The notes: generated by a model from the letters alone, not told the origin. A DNA stretch of 64,000 bases from Ustulina deusta (GCA_023159155.1 JAJNNX010000017.1:682001-746000), one strand, 5' to 3'; positions 35,087 to 47,225 are shown, counted from the first letter of the stretch. A program made the numbers and translations.

Positions 35087-38000
35087 ACCTATGATATATC
35101 GCGAATAACCGATAGCAGAACCCACAACACTAGTAATACTTGCACTTCGACAGAGTCTCGGCCATCCGTTGCTATGCCGGGCTCACAAGGGTTTTCATAG
35201 ATTCTCTTTTCCACGTTGGCCTTTACGCAACGCTTCATCCCACATTGACGGCTAAGGCTGAGCTATGAAGCTTGCTGGGATACAAAAAGTTGGGGTTTGT
35301 AGTTTCCAGGGGAGTTACGGTTGCTTCACTTCCTAGGTCTTAAAGCGGCTTTTGGCTTTTCCCCCCTTCGCAACGCCACGAAGCAGACGCCAGCATTAAT
35401 TAAGTCCACTGTAACTTCAACTTCGATCATTTGCTCTACTAAACGGTTACTGGCAATGCGGGCGTTGTGGCTACTTGTTAAAGAATGGATGCTCGAAAAT
35501 GAGAACATGGTCAGGCTCTGGGAGAATCATGAGATAGGCGGCAACGAGCCGCGTGGTAGCTCACTTTACCAGGATACATGTCGTTTAATTTTTGTACTAG
35601 ACAGCACCCTCCTATCTAGATAAACAGAGCCTTATTGCCTTTTTCTCGTTCCTGTTTTGCCAACATACGTATCAATCGATCCAACAGTTGCATGACAGGA
35701 TGACCTCTCAAGCATATCCTGCCTCTTTCTACCTGGTAACAGCAGCCACCCAGGATAACTATAGTAACACGTCCGTAGCGCCGGCTACGTCACCAGTTGG
35801 CCAGCCGGGTCATAAGAGATAGCATGCAATTGCATCCAAGCCTGCTTTCAACTTCCAGCTGGTGAGCCCGATCAACGCCTCCAATCTCTCAGGGATTCAT
35901 TAGTCGTGTGTAGGAAACGGGTCATCTACACCCTGCATCTTCAAGAAGTGACACACAAACCGAGACCGAAACAGCCCCCTTCCCGAACGATCGAATCCTA
36001 AGGAGGAGTTTTTCAAAATCCTTCACCAAAGATAGTACATGTGAAACTGCTAAAAGTATCGCGTAGCATTCGCTTACTGATCGAAAGGCACCACATAAAC
36101 GGATTTGTTGACAGGTAGCTAAGGGCAAGGGGGCGAGAAAATGCTCATCAGGCGACACTTTGACGAATGAGAATGGCTACCTGTGGTTTCATTCGACAGC
36201 GGTGGGAACGAACAGGCAAGATGAGAGATCGATTTTCCCGTCCTATGTTGTGATGTGATAGTGTCAATCAAGGGGGTATGCCCCAGGTCTGTCTCTAGAA
36301 TTCGGGTCCCTTCTTTCCTCCTTCACCAAATAAGTTCCGCCCTTGTTTGAAACAAAAGGAGGATGACTGGAGTGAAACGAAGGGCTCTTTTGTATCGCGC
36401 TTCGTGTTGCGGTAGAGACGGGGTCCCAATTAGAAAACCCCACGTTCCTATTTTGGCGTTGACGCGAAACCCCCTAGATGCCACCGGTATGTGTGGCTAA
36501 GTCCGTGGCTAATTTTGTGGCCGTGCTGAGCCCTTATCAAAAGTGGTTTATAGCCCAGAAGGTAATTAGCCTGTTTTCCTGTCTTGATCTTCCGATTCAT
36601 GCTGCATTCATTCCAACTTTAGATAGCGTTAGCTTTTCTGCTAATCGTTCCTTATGGAGAGAACCTCCGGCCAAATAGAACAACATCTCAACAGAATTAT
36701 AGGACTTGGTCCCACTTCCATCACAATACGGAAACACACTACACTTCTATTATTACTTAATTATAGCAGGCGAGTTTAAGTAAAGGAGCTATAAAAATAA
36801 AAATAAAAAGAGCATCCCTGACAAGGATGCGTTCCTTATACCCAGAGAGATTGGAGATTGATCTGGAGCAATACAACCCATCGAGCTAAAAGGGTATAAA
36901 GGCATACCGAGGCGAGCACCGTCATATCGAATTCAATGTGCTATATATTTATTATTCGAAACAAGGTGGACGGCATGTCGGCCCTGGTCTCTATTGATTT
37001 GCCCTCATAATTCCTCTTCTATATCTCCCTGAAGGATTGAGCTGCTATCCGAGGGCGTCAGCAGTATACAGTGAAGGTGCCCTCTTATCATGCCATAGTC
37101 ACCTGGACATATCACCAATACGAGAATGTTTCAGCAACACGTATTCGATGGCGAGTTATTCACCGTTTTCAATTCCTTTTATTGGTGGACCAAGCACAAG
37201 CCGGGCTTCTTATCAGTTCTCTTGCATGCACGCATCTGAAAAGCGGCGAGGCCATTCGTACATCGTGCTTCAAGTTTAAAAGATAGAAACAGGGAAATGG
37301 GGACCGCGTTGCTTGACATCACAGCATTGGTAAATCGCCCCGCTGCAGACCTATATGTAGGACATTGAAATCATATTGCACCGATGCTGTGTTCTCCAGT
37401 AACCTGGATCCCGGATCCCGGATCCCAGATACTCTTACAATTATGTATGTATGTATATGGAAAGCTGCGCCACCCTGTGACATAGTATTCCGGCCTTCCA
37501 TTTTCGGAAGGCAAAACATCAATACAAGAACTCTACTGATGGAACGTAGGTGAAATACTAGTATTCTGATGGGTGTTACAGATTAAAGCGGCAACACGTA
37601 GCGGGTGATTGGGGGCTCGGCATCCCCAAGACAAGATATCGGTAACTCCAACAGCGTCTGCGGGTCATCGAGACGGAGATCAGTTGGAGAAAAAGAAAGA
37701 CCACGGACCCAGTCTCCTGCAGACGGCGAGGAAAGAGATGGCGCCCGAATCAAAATGAATATCATCTCCCTGTATCCATCGAATCAACGAAAAGCGGGAA
37801 ACCCTCCGTTACGCAACATCAAGTTAAAATCGAAGGGATGGAGCAAATGGCACGCCCTGTTCACTCCAAGAATTATGCTTATCGTTCCTTTCCTGTATGC
37901 GGTGGTAGCTGCGAACCCCTCATCAACTCAGCCTGCCTACGAATGAACTACTGATCGGAAATTCGCCGTCAACGAGGCATCCCCTGCAGTATTTTATTCG

Positions 38001-38331
38001 TCGGATACGAATGGCTTCCTCGGCAGATAATCCTTCCCATTCCACCTCGCTTCGCTCTAGGTATGACACGGGCTGTAGTTGGACGGCATTGTTTTTCAGA
38101 GCCGAGGGATCAACGTGTCTATCGCAAAGAGTGTTTTGGTTACTTCCCAAGGTCCTACGTGTACCTATCAATATTATGCCGGCTTACCAGTATTGATGGC
38201 CTCCAAATGACCCTCCTGGTCCGCGCTGGACATTGCGACTCTCTAATTACCCGGTCGCGTGGTCCCGTCTGATACAGCGTGACTCAAACCGCATTTCTCC
38301 TTTGCTTTTCGGGAGCAGTGATGTGTCTAGA
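35087..38331. other. Intergenic, no gene supported
   Basis: 3.2 kb with short frames. The longest (37605-37946, plus) has an Arg/Ser-rich start and no resemblance. A tandem of three ggatccc units sits at 37406-37426 and a (TATG)n stretch near 37443-37456. The right end should hold the promoter of the MFS gene. Confidence 0.5.
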
Positions 38332-39998
38332 ATGGCAAACATTTTCTTCATTCGCCAAATGATGCATGGGTGGTTCAGTATGGGTTTCTGGCTTTGCACA
38401 ACGCTAATGTTCCTTGTTGAATTCGGTTGCGCCGTGTTGGGAGCACCGTCGCCTAAGTTGTTGGAGATAGTCGTCTGTCGAGAGTATTATCGGGGAAGTG
38501 ATAATACTTTGACGCAACAAGATTGCAAGATACAGGAAGTACAGGCGCAGCTTGGCTTTGTACTGACAGTATTGTCAACATGCTCGATTCTTGCCGGTCA
38601 GTGTTCCGTCGCTCAGGGAATGAAGTGTTACGAGTGCTGAAGCACATTTAGCAACTCTCATGCAGATTCCAATGGGTCTTCTGGCAGATAAGAAGGGGAT
38701 GAGGGTAGCCTTAGTTCTTAACATCATCAGCACGATTCTATACTGGGGCTGGATGCCCCTTGTTGGTATGTACCGCATCATATCGAGGATACCATAGCTA
38801 AGGTGACTTAGCTGTCTTCAGCAACTCGCCAACATCGGCCCTCTACATTGCTCCAATCTTCATCTTTATCGGCGGTGGTCCTTGGGCATCCGGTGCCCTT
38901 GTTTTTGCCGCTATCAATCGACGGATAACTGCTAGTCAAAGGTCAGTGCCCATTTTTCAGAAGGTGAATCCCGTTAGACTTCTTACGCATTGCACAGGAC
39001 GCCAGCGTTTTCCATAATGGAGGCCATATCCGGCATCGCGGATCTCATAGGTCCAGCTTTGGGAACGCTAACCATGGAGGGCCATATCTGGGTACCATTT
39101 TTAATTGCAATTTTCAGTTTCGCACTCATGTTCGTGCCGGCAGTGTTGCTCGAAGATGAACCAACGCGCTTCTCGATAGAGATAAACGATATCCGCTCCG
39201 AAGTTGAAGTCTCCCGGCCAACCGATAGCGAAGAACAACCCTTGCTACACGGCATTGACCCTCCTGCCCCTGACTCTGAAAAGACTTTCATACGATCCAC
39301 GGCTGTTGTATATAGTGTCGCTTTCGGCTCATTTTTTCTGGTCTCTTTGGCACGGGACTCAAACAACTTCCTTATACCTTGGATATCCTGGCGATTCAAC
39401 GAATCAATGGCTCGGGTAAGTCTGTATAGCAGGAGATTGCACTGATATGTTTTGCTAATGTGAACATGCTAGGCTGGACTCATTTTTTCTCTCAGGGCTG
39501 TCGTATCATCCATCGTTTTCTTCGCACTACTGCCACTGGCCAGCTCGTTCATTTCCAGGGTCATGAAAGTTGGGCCATTCACGCGAGACCTACTAATTTC
39601 AGCCGCTAGTGCCCTGCTTCTTTGTGCTGGGTCGATTTCGATAGCTGTTTCGTCAAGCCTTTCGACACTAGTAGTTGGTTTTTGTATTATGACTTTGGGA
39701 TCTGGCGTGACTGTTAGCCTCCGCGCATTTCTTGCCTCGAAGGTGGATAGGTCCTTGTCCGGGCGTCTTTTTGCAGCGACATCTACCACGTCAACCATAG
39801 GCAGTCTGGTGGGAATGCCGTTGATGGGAACTTTATACTCACTGAGTATATCCAAAGAGGCGATTAATGTCCCTCTGCCTTTCGCAATGGCTGCCGTGAG
39901 CTCCCCCATATATATTCAAAATTCAAGCTTTGACTCTTCCTTAGGTGGCTTATTTCCTCGTTTCGTGTGTTATTGGGTCGCTACAACTTACTATCTAG
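38332..39998 (+). CDS. Major facilitator superfamily transporter (fungal, 12 TM)
   Basis: Six exons, 38332-38596, 38652-38765, 38812-38941, 38998-39415, 39473-39895 and 39945-39998, give 467 aa; introns are 46-57 bp and all phases agree. TM1 (WFSMGFWLCTTLMFLVEFG) is followed by the subfamily loop GAPSPKLLEIVVCREYY. MFS motif A is modified as GLLADKKGMRV. Paired helices follow around IAPIFIFIGGGPWASGALVF. A hydrophilic mid-loop (about residues 230-290, EEQPLLHGID) separates the two six-helix halves, and the protein ends CVIGSLQLTI. The start is the least certain point: in-frame ATGs lie at 38233, 38332, 38359 and 38362. Related fungal proteins are plasma-membrane exporters or uptake carriers of unknown substrate, often in secondary-metabolite loci. 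It resembles the MFS gene at 57190. Confidence 0.85.
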
Positions 39999-41135
39999 GT
40001 TTGCATCCTTGGAGGGGTCTGGGGATCACGCAGTATTTCATGTCCCTTGTTCTCAACAAGGGTCTTTTGGGGGGCGGGGGCGGGTGGGGGTGTAAGGTTG
40101 AGTAGCGGTAACAAGATATGTATTTGTATTAAATAGTACGCAGCCGTGTTTCATTGCATAGGCGGTGTTCCTGCTGGGATACCCCTACAAAGGGCTTGGA
40201 GTCGAACACGTTTTCTTATTAATAATATAGAGTTTGGGGTCCGGTAGTTTGGCTCGACTCTTTATATCATTCTATACGCATTTACGCAACAGCGGCATTG
40301 GCAACAGAGAAAGGGAGGGATACCCCAAATGGCTCTAGTAACACCCATTTTTCCTCTTTGCTGTTATTAAGTATTTGTACCTGTGGCTTCTCTAAACCTT
40401 CATTAAAATAGGTGCCTTTGGTGTACCTATGAATATAGCGTAGCCATTCCAGAATACGAAATCCGAGCGACCAAACTGGCCAATTAGTGGACTGTTGATC
40501 AGAAGAACTAGTAATAACAGGATCTTGTTTTAAACTGACTACGTGTGATGGTTACGTGGAGCCGAGGAACAGCGTTATTGCGCGCACGGAAGCACGATAA
40601 CGTTGTTGCGGTGATCACACACTATACAGCGAGAAATCTCTACTTCCTAGGCTCTAGATTCTAGATAGAAATTAGATGGTAGTTAGGTCAATATAGATCA
40701 CCTCAACCGCACTCTAGATGTCGCTAGTGATATGTGCCGGTTCGAATCCACTCCGCTAGGTCAATCAAGATACTACTCTGGCAGACTAAGCTAACCGGCT
40801 GTCTGAGACAACTCTTCTGGCATTGAAGATGCTGCTTTATTCTGGCCGTAGCAGTGTAAGTAATCAAAGTAGAGAGGTAGTGTAAATGCTGCAGATATTG
40901 TTGGCAGACATGATTTGACAGAAACGGAAACGATACGTAATCAGTCTTTTGAGAATTGAGGGAATAACATGCTTTCGTGGCCGAGGACGTGCGCTACGAA
41001 CTACCTGCAAGATTGTTATAGGTAGCGAACACTAGACTGTTTACATAACGGTCTTGAAATGACGTGTAAACATGGCCTCTTTCAAATTATTTTTTACAAA
41101 AACTAGTTACAAGAAGCGAAAGGTTTCTTTGAAAT
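39999..41135. other. Convergent intergenic region
   Basis: 1.1 kb between convergent genes. Apart from the G-rich tract there is an isolated B-box-like ggttcgaatcc at 40738-40748 without a tRNA fold. No gene was seen. Confidence 0.5.
40069..40090 (+). other. G-quadruplex-forming motif
   Basis: Runs of 6, 5, 3 and 5 G are separated by single bases (c, c, t). This meets the G3+N1-7 four-tract rule. It lies 71 bases after the MFS stop codon, on the coding strand. Confidence 0.6.
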
Positions 41136-42041
41136 TTACACAAGCGGGTTGGCGTTGTTGGGAGGGAGTTTCTGCTCAAAGGTTACGTTGGGGTAGAGCG
41201 TAATCTCTTGTTCAAGTCCACTCTGGATAAGAGCAAACAGCGTGCTCTCGCTGTTGTCGTATCCAGGAACGTAGTGAAGACCGAATTCTGAGAGGAAGGT
41301 TGTATAGGTGACCGCAGGTTTATACACGGCCATGTTGGTGAAAGTGAAATTCGTTCCACGGAATAGGGTGCTGTTGGAGTAGGCTTTCCAGATATTGTCG
41401 TAGTTCTCCGCTCCGATCAGCGGCGATTCTGGAGCGGGAAATTCGAAACCGACGGACTTGGTTATCCAATAGGAGTCCTGGAACACGAAGTCGGGTGAAC
41501 CAATAAATGTTTGTAGCATGATGCCAATGTTCACTTTCTGGAGACGGACTTCGTCCCACTCTGCGGCGCCTCCGTGGATGGCGGTCCAGTTCTTGATCCA
41601 CTCCATAGCGAAGCGACCACTATCGATCTCGAAACTGTAACCGGCGGTAACATAGGGGGAGTGGGGTTTGACTTGAAGCGGTTAGTGATCGGCTAGTTCG
41701 ACTGGACAAGCCATGCAGATGCGGGAAAACTCACTATCCCAGCCGAGGTCGTGTAGCAGACTACCCACAGCGTGAATTTCAAGGTCCAGCTCAGCCTTTA
41801 GAGTGGCATTGTTGTTAATCGCAGCAGCACCGAAGAGCCAGGTTCGATACAGGTGATTGGTCAAGTAAGGCTGATAGTCCTTGTAGTAATCCTCGACGAA
41901 CGCTCGTGCCGCCTTGACGATCGGTGTGTCGATGACCTCAACACCAGCCACAATTGTCGTAGGGTATTTGCCGCGCTTATCACACGAGGCGACAGCGGCG
42001 CCGGCAAGAGCCAGGCTGGAGGCAATGCTAGAGAACTTCAT
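41136..42041 (-). CDS. Secreted HD-domain metal hydrolase-like protein (cyanamide hydratase/DDI2-like fold)
   Basis: Two minus-strand exons, 42041-41735 and 41671-41136, give 280 aa. The 63-bp intron has a GTGAGT donor, CTAAC branch site and AAG acceptor. The N-terminus is a typical signal peptide (MKFSSIASSLALAGAAVASC). The HD signature is present: His63 in NHLYRTWLFG, His97-Asp98 in LLHDLGWD, and a plausible later ligand in FEIDSGRFAMEW (about 116-129). Fungal proteins of this shape are often annotated as HD-domain or cyanamide-hydratase-like; most are cytosolic, so the signal peptide is notable. The reaction and substrate are unknown; metal-dependent hydrolysis or hydration is inferred from the HD motif. 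Potential N-glycosylation sites (NNAT, NFTF, NVTF) fit secretion. Confidence 0.85.
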
Positions 42042-43347
42042 TATGAGAGGCTGGTGAGATAATGAATGAGAGAGCTGAGGAACTTGAAAGAGCTGTTGAG
42101 CTTTAAATACTCATTCACCCCTTTTGCTTCCTCCCCCTAGCCCATCCTAATTTCTGACAGTACATTCTCTCGTAAGAAGGGATAGCTCCTATGACGCCTG
42201 GATGGTACCCTAGTGTAATGTGCATACCTAGTGTACCAGTACCGTAGGTAAAGCTCTAGTGAGGTTACATACAGCTGGGGCTTTACAGCTACCTGCTGCA
42301 AAAGGTTGCCGCAAGGAGGCTCACTGTGGCGTACCTTCAGCTGCGATAGGCACCGTATTCTCCTGTCGCGATTTGGAGGATCAGCACTGTAATGTAAGCT
42401 TAGATCCAGGTGATAACACAGCTTAGCCATTAGCAGTAATGGAGGTTAGTGTACTGTAGATCGGGGCACGGAAATTCCGGATACAACCCGGACATACACA
42501 CGCATGGTCCCTTGCGTGTGTAGTTCACGCTAGCCGTTAGAAGCCCTCAACCTACTGTAGTGTATAGTAATAACTTCACAGGCGCTTGCTGGGGCAACCG
42601 ATTAGATAGTGTATGAAAGGAAGTTCATGTAGGTGGTGTGATTCAGGGACGGATGTGGTGTCAGCAGCATCCCAGGGGTGAGTAAGCGGCTCAGATGAAT
42701 TCGTAATTCAGTGTGTGAAAACTACGTTGAATGGATACATACCTGGACAAGCCTTGTCTACATTCAGGGATGTACAGCATTACCTATACGAAAGTCCCAT
42801 GAAGAGACAGGACATGGAATCGGGTTTCCCTGCCGAAGAGGGCTTAGTTGGAACCGCAATTCTGTAGAAAATTACCGAATTCTGCCCGCCGTTATCTACT
42901 TATAGTACACTCTTCGGTTCCACGTGAACTAACAATAGAATGTCATGATTCTTTGTTGACCATAGTGTCAATAGGCCGGAACTTGCCATGTGCGCGACCA
43001 TAGCGTCATTTTGCCAAGACACTTTGTGCATGCGGGAATGACGTCTGCCGCTCGCCAAGTCGACGGCTCGGGAGATCAACTATTTCAGAGCCGTATCCTT
43101 GGGATAAAAATCATCGTGAGGTCGGTTGCGCACCAAGCAGTGTTGAAGGGGGAACGTAGAACCAGATTGATCTCACCACAGCTCAGTTCGAAGGTGTTGG
43201 CAGTATGAAGACCACGCGTAAATGGAACTGTATATACTGTGTAGAAGGTAGGTAGGTAGGTGGTTGTTCACCCCTTTCCTTTTCCGTCACATCCGATGCT
43301 TGCGCGTACAGATCCACAATCGTCAAATCCTTCCGTAGTGCATAATG
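42042..43347. other. Intergenic, no gene recognised
   Basis: 1.3 kb upstream of the HD gene and downstream of the next minus-strand gene. It contains a ggtaggtaggtaggt run at 43248-43262 and no supported coding frame. Confidence 0.5.
42102..42110 (-). promoter_or_regulatory. Candidate TATA box of the HD-domain gene
   Basis: On the minus strand tatttaaag lies about 60 bases upstream of ATG 42041, a usual distance for a strong fungal TATA element. Confidence 0.4.
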
Positions 43348-44038
43348 CTAGTGCTTGGGGCAGACCCAGCAGACTCGCGCTAGAGTCATTGTGGTATCTC
43401 TCAATCCTGTCTTACAATCAAATGCCCACACCGACGGCGCATGTTCTGGCACCAGTCTCACGTCCATATCCTCAGGCTTGCTCGGCGGAACAGTGAAGTT
43501 TACTCGGCCTCTGTTCAACTCGATGCGGCCCTCTACTTCGGCACTACCAATCGCACAAATACCAATAACGTCGTCGAGGTCAGTGTCAGACAAGAAAATA
43601 GCAACTTCTTCCACGAAACCTGTCGGCAGGTCGTATTCCTTATACTCAGACTGCGCAGGATGGTTGAAGCCAAACTCGTATGGCACTAACTTTCCGCTCA
43701 TGAACCGCCACGACCTAGGGACGACATGACCGCCTGCTACTTTGCCGTTGGGAGGCACAGGCCAAGGGGTAGACACATGTCCGAACTCGACTACCATCTC
43801 CCCTTCTTCGATTGTGAAGTGCTTATGTAGAAGGCTGAGTCCCACTTCCGAAGCTACATCATAGCGTTCGAAGATGTCCCTGCGTACAAGAATTAATGCC
43901 GCTCTCATTGATCTGTAGGTGTACCTACTTGAGTTCATGAAGATCTTTCCTCTCTCCGAGAACTGCTAGACGAGCCTGAAGGACATGGTTGGCTTGGCTA
44001 AGTGTACCGAGACTGTTGAAGATATTGATGTCCTCCAT
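43348..44038 (-). CDS. Conserved fungal protein of unknown function, 213 aa
   Basis: Two minus-strand exons, 44038-43929 and 43879-43348, are joined by a 49-bp intron (GTAGGT..GCAG) with matching phase. The protein starts MEDINIFNSLGTLSQANHVL. The middle has a conserved-looking EVGLSLLHKHFTIEEGEMVV followed by a GHVSTPW block and SWRFMSGKLVPYEF. The last part repeats a beta-strand-like pattern (VNFTVPPSKPEDMD). I have seen similar hypothetical proteins in other Pezizomycotina but know no function. There is no signal peptide, membrane segment or known catalytic motif. Length and codon usage look normal and no lesion is visible. Confidence 0.7.
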
Positions 44039-44242
44039 GGCACTTAGTCTTGCTGGTGTATTTGGAGACAGGTGAGGATATCTGTTGGCTTGGCTTTTCT
44101 CATGAGCATTTTGCAGCCCCGATGATTAGGCTAATTGGGGTCACTTATTATACGGGAGTACTCGGGCGTTAAGCTCTTCATCTCCAAGACTGCCCTTTCT
44201 TCTGCAAACAGAGCCTCAATTTTCCCGGCTCTCCGCAACAGC

Positions 44243-45004
44243 TTATACACGTGGCGCAGAGGAATTTGATGGACCGGCGCTCCGCAAAAACTCCAATTGC
44301 GGTGCTCGAGATTTTCGCAACGGCCTGAGAGGGGGCGCGAAGCTGGCATCAAACCTATGGTCATTATTGGTCTCAATGTTTTTCGCATACAAAATCGCGA
44401 CCGAGTACGGCGACTGGGGGCTGGCCACTTGGGGAAGATCTACCGGGGCGCGGTCTTCACCGGTCAGACCTGAACCGATAATCCCCCTCATTTGATTCGC
44501 ATCCGGCTGATTAAGTATGCATTGAAAACGCCCCGGATGGTGGGTAGTCTGACATTGTCTGCACATCACGCCTTCGGCTCCCAATCGAGGCACATACATG
44601 CCAAGAGCCCTCCTTTCGGCACATGTAGGCTGCATTACTAATGCGCAGGGTAGGCGGCAGACTGGAGGTCTATCTGACGTGGGAGCCATGGATCGAACGG
44701 CCCAGACGCCCCGGGCATTGCAGACCTTCCCCAACGGGCTCAAGCGCTGAACTGTGCACGTTATCCCGTAGCCGGCAATGATAAATTGCTGTGCAACGCC
44801 GCCCACTGGATATTTTTGAGACAACAGCATCCTCCTCAAGCGGAGCTCAGAATGCAGCATGAACGAGTTACGCGATTCTATTGACACAGCGATGGTTCGG
44901 TTAGATTCGAGCTGGGAACGCCAATGGAACGAATGCGAGCTCGGCCAGTCTTCCGTCGAGCCTACCCCCCCTAGTACAAACAGCCTTGGAGGCCAAACCC
45001 CCAC
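44243..45004 (-). CDS. Uncertain 253-codon open frame with several Cys pairs
   Basis: A long minus-strand frame with a mid-region rich in Cys (VCRLPCALVMQPTC..MCRQCQ..FQC) and a Pro/Arg/Ser-rich end. No family is recognised, and it overlaps the start of an opposite-strand frame at 44859-45317. At most one of the two is likely to be a real protein-coding gene over the shared 146 bases. Length is the only evidence. Confidence 0.2.
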   Translation of the reverse strand: MGVWPPRLFVLGGVGSTEDWPSSHSFHWRSQLESNRTIAVSIESRNSFMLHSELRLRRMLLSQKYPVGGVAQQFIIAGYGITCTVQRLSPLGKVCNARGVWAVRSMAPTSDRPPVCRLPCALVMQPTCAERRALGMYVPRLGAEGVMCRQCQTTHHPGRFQCILNQPDANQMRGIIGSGLTGEDRAPVDLPQVASPQSPYSVAILYAKNIETNNDHRFDASFAPPLRPLRKSRAPQLEFLRSAGPSNSSAPRV

Positions 45005-45317
45005 GGGGTCAGATCATGATTCTTCATTTGACACTATTGGACAACGGGGCGGAAACGACAATTCGAACAGGACTGTCAGTGCTTCCAGAGTGGAACTTGC
45101 CCGTACAATCGAGGTCATCGTGACATCACCGACTGAAACCACGGAACCCCTCACTACACAGGAGGCCTGGGCATCTGTCCAAGCTATAGCGAAGGATAAT
45201 ATTGACCAAATTGTGCAGAAGAGATCGCTCCAGCCAGATTCTCATACCCACTTACCAAAGGTTTCTACCTATTTCAAAACAACCCCAGTTCCGTCTATCT
45301 CTGCTGACCACCCTTGA
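44859..45317 (+). CDS. Uncertain 152-aa polar, Ser/Thr-rich protein
   Basis: ATG 44859 opens a 152-aa frame with disordered-type composition (SSVEPTPPSTNSLGGQTPTG) and a short helical, Val-rich part (ELARTIEVIVTSP; WASVQAIAKDNIDQIVQ). No domain is recognised. It ends 30 bases before the frame of the zinc-cluster-like gene, so it could be an upstream exon of that locus, a separate small gene, or chance. Confidence 0.25.
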   Translation: MNELRDSIDTAMVRLDSSWERQWNECELGQSSVEPTPPSTNSLGGQTPTGSDHDSSFDTIGQRGGNDNSNRTVSASRVELARTIEVIVTSPTETTEPLTTQEAWASVQAIAKDNIDQIVQKRSLQPDSHTHLPKVSTYFKTTPVPSISADHP

Positions 45318-45347
45318 ACATAGCCACCAGGCTTAGCCTACAATAGT

Positions 45348-47225
45348 ATGAAGGAATGTCTCGAACAGGGGATTTCGATGCAGCCCCACGAGGCACTTAG
45401 AATAGGTAGACGAGCGGTCGATCTAGAATTGCAGCAAGAAGAGCAGGTAACGGCTAGCCATGGTCTTCTAAGTAACAGTCTCAACATATCGCTTCGAATA
45501 TCGGCAGGAGGCCCATCCCCAGGACCCCTGTCTCGAAAAAATAGTCGCGTTGATAAAAAGCGTAGTCGGGGTGCTAGGAGACGTCTTCCGCTCGCCGGCG
45601 GTAATGGCGACTTCCCAAGCCAACGACGTGGACGACCAAGTGAACGAGGATTCAGCTGTTCTCACTGTGCAATTGCTAAGAAAAAAGTACGATGCCATGA
45701 AAGCTTCGCTGAGTTGGGCTAACTTTCCTACGGTGCATTGGCGATGACAACTGCTGTGACGCATGTTCGAAGTCGCCAATATATCGGCAGCTGTGCATAA
45801 AGGCCGATTTTAAAGAATCCCGTCTTTTATTACATGGTAAGCTATACACTATCTAGTTAAGAGGGAAATACTTGAGCTGAACCTTTGTCAAGACCTTTAT
45901 AAGACACGAATAGGGACACTACTTCATAATGTCATTGGATGTACTCTGCGAGATCCTAACTTAGGGCCGATTGTAATCAGGATATCGAATGGCTTTGATA
46001 CGCAGCTGGAGGTTGAGCTTCAGCATTACGTCGCACGAAATGAGAACGCGCTCACACACACGATATTTCGTGGCCTCGAGGCGGGGATGATATATCCTAC
46101 TGCGAGAAGTACGCCTTTCGCTCTCCAACACGGCACACTTACTGCAGAGAAAATCGACCATTATTGTGAGAAGCTGGCCTGTGATATGATTCTCAGAGAA
46201 TCTCTGAGCTCAGTGAATAATAGCTTACTTCATCACATCTTCCTCTTCGCTGTGACACAGATGAATTATGAAGACGAAGGTGCTAGGATAGAAGGCGTGC
46301 GTGCCCTCGATGGTAAACCTCTTCATACGTAAGCTAACTTACGCACAGCTAGAGATGGTTCGACTAGCCCTCCGCTTCTGGGCCATTCAGGCGATCTTCT
46401 TCACCTATCCATGGAGAATAGAGAGCGGAGGTCATCGCATCGGAATGTTTCCTCTGCAGCTCCCCGGATACTGGAATGGCATCACGCTATTGCCGCGCCT
46501 AGTCAATCAAGAACTCGACAGGGCCTTTGAAACACGTATGGACGAGATTGAGAGAGAGATCTTGGAGAAACTTCAGGTCGCAATTTTCAAGCGGCATCGG
46601 GACCACTGGTGCTCGATTTTTCTGTGTTCTTTCATTCTTCTACACAGTTTGGAAAGGGACACATGGAATATGAGCGCGTGGGATTATGAGACGAGGAGTC
46701 GAGGTGCTGCTGCTGTAAGTAATTCCTAGAGTCATTATTTTCTTCTTTTAGTGAATGTTGAGAGCCAAAAGGCTATCTGGTCCTATCAGTTTGCTGGAGT
46801 CCCGCAAAACTCACTGGTCGTGTCCACAATGGCGGTAACTGACTCTGGTTGTTACAGTGGCCTCTGAAAAGAAGTCCATCCGAGTATTGCGAGCAAAACA
46901 AGCATATCGCAGACATCATTGCCACCCACTTCAAGATCGTCAACCAAGGGAGTAGCCCCCTGAAACAGAACTGGAACAAGCCGTTGAACCAGCAACTACT
47001 GAGTAACAGTGTTCTAGCGAGGAGGTTTATCTTAAGCATTCAAAGTGACTTCAATGCCCCTGCGTCAAGTAAGTTCATTGGACATTTATACCCCAACAGC
47101 GGATTAGATGGGATGCTTATGCTGGCTTAGATTACAAGGCGGAACTACACCGAACGAAGGAGTTTGCCCGTGGAAATCCCCAGAGTTTGAACTACATCTA
47201 TACCAAGATGCTTTTTGGGGAATGA
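45348..47225 (+). pseudogene. Zinc-cluster-type transcription-regulator-like gene with frame breaks
   Basis: Pieces of a fungal regulator lie in order. A Cys cluster begins GFSCSHCAIAKKKVRCHES (about 45650-45707). It continues one base out of frame with CIGDDNCCDACSKSPIYRQL (45739-45798) plus CIKADF. A helical middle (45900-46306) and the LRFWAIQAIFFTYPWRI segment follow, joined by a 40-bp intron with a CTAAC branch site. Next comes a WPLKRSPSEYCEQNKHIADI block after a clean intron (46715-46857), and then a C-terminal piece ending at 47225 (YTKMLFGE). This order (Cys cluster, middle homology region, WPL..YC block) is seen in a family of fungal zinc-cluster-like proteins. Phases fail at three places: about 45715, the junction after 45836, and the junction near 47070. 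I therefore read it as probably broken. Missed introns or assembly indels are the alternative. Confidence 0.55.

Noticed and set aside
40680..40770. Possible tRNA suggested by an exact B box (ggttcgaatcc at 40738-40748)
   Set aside because: The T stem has mismatches, no A box at a sensible distance was found, and no acceptor stem or anticodon arm forms.
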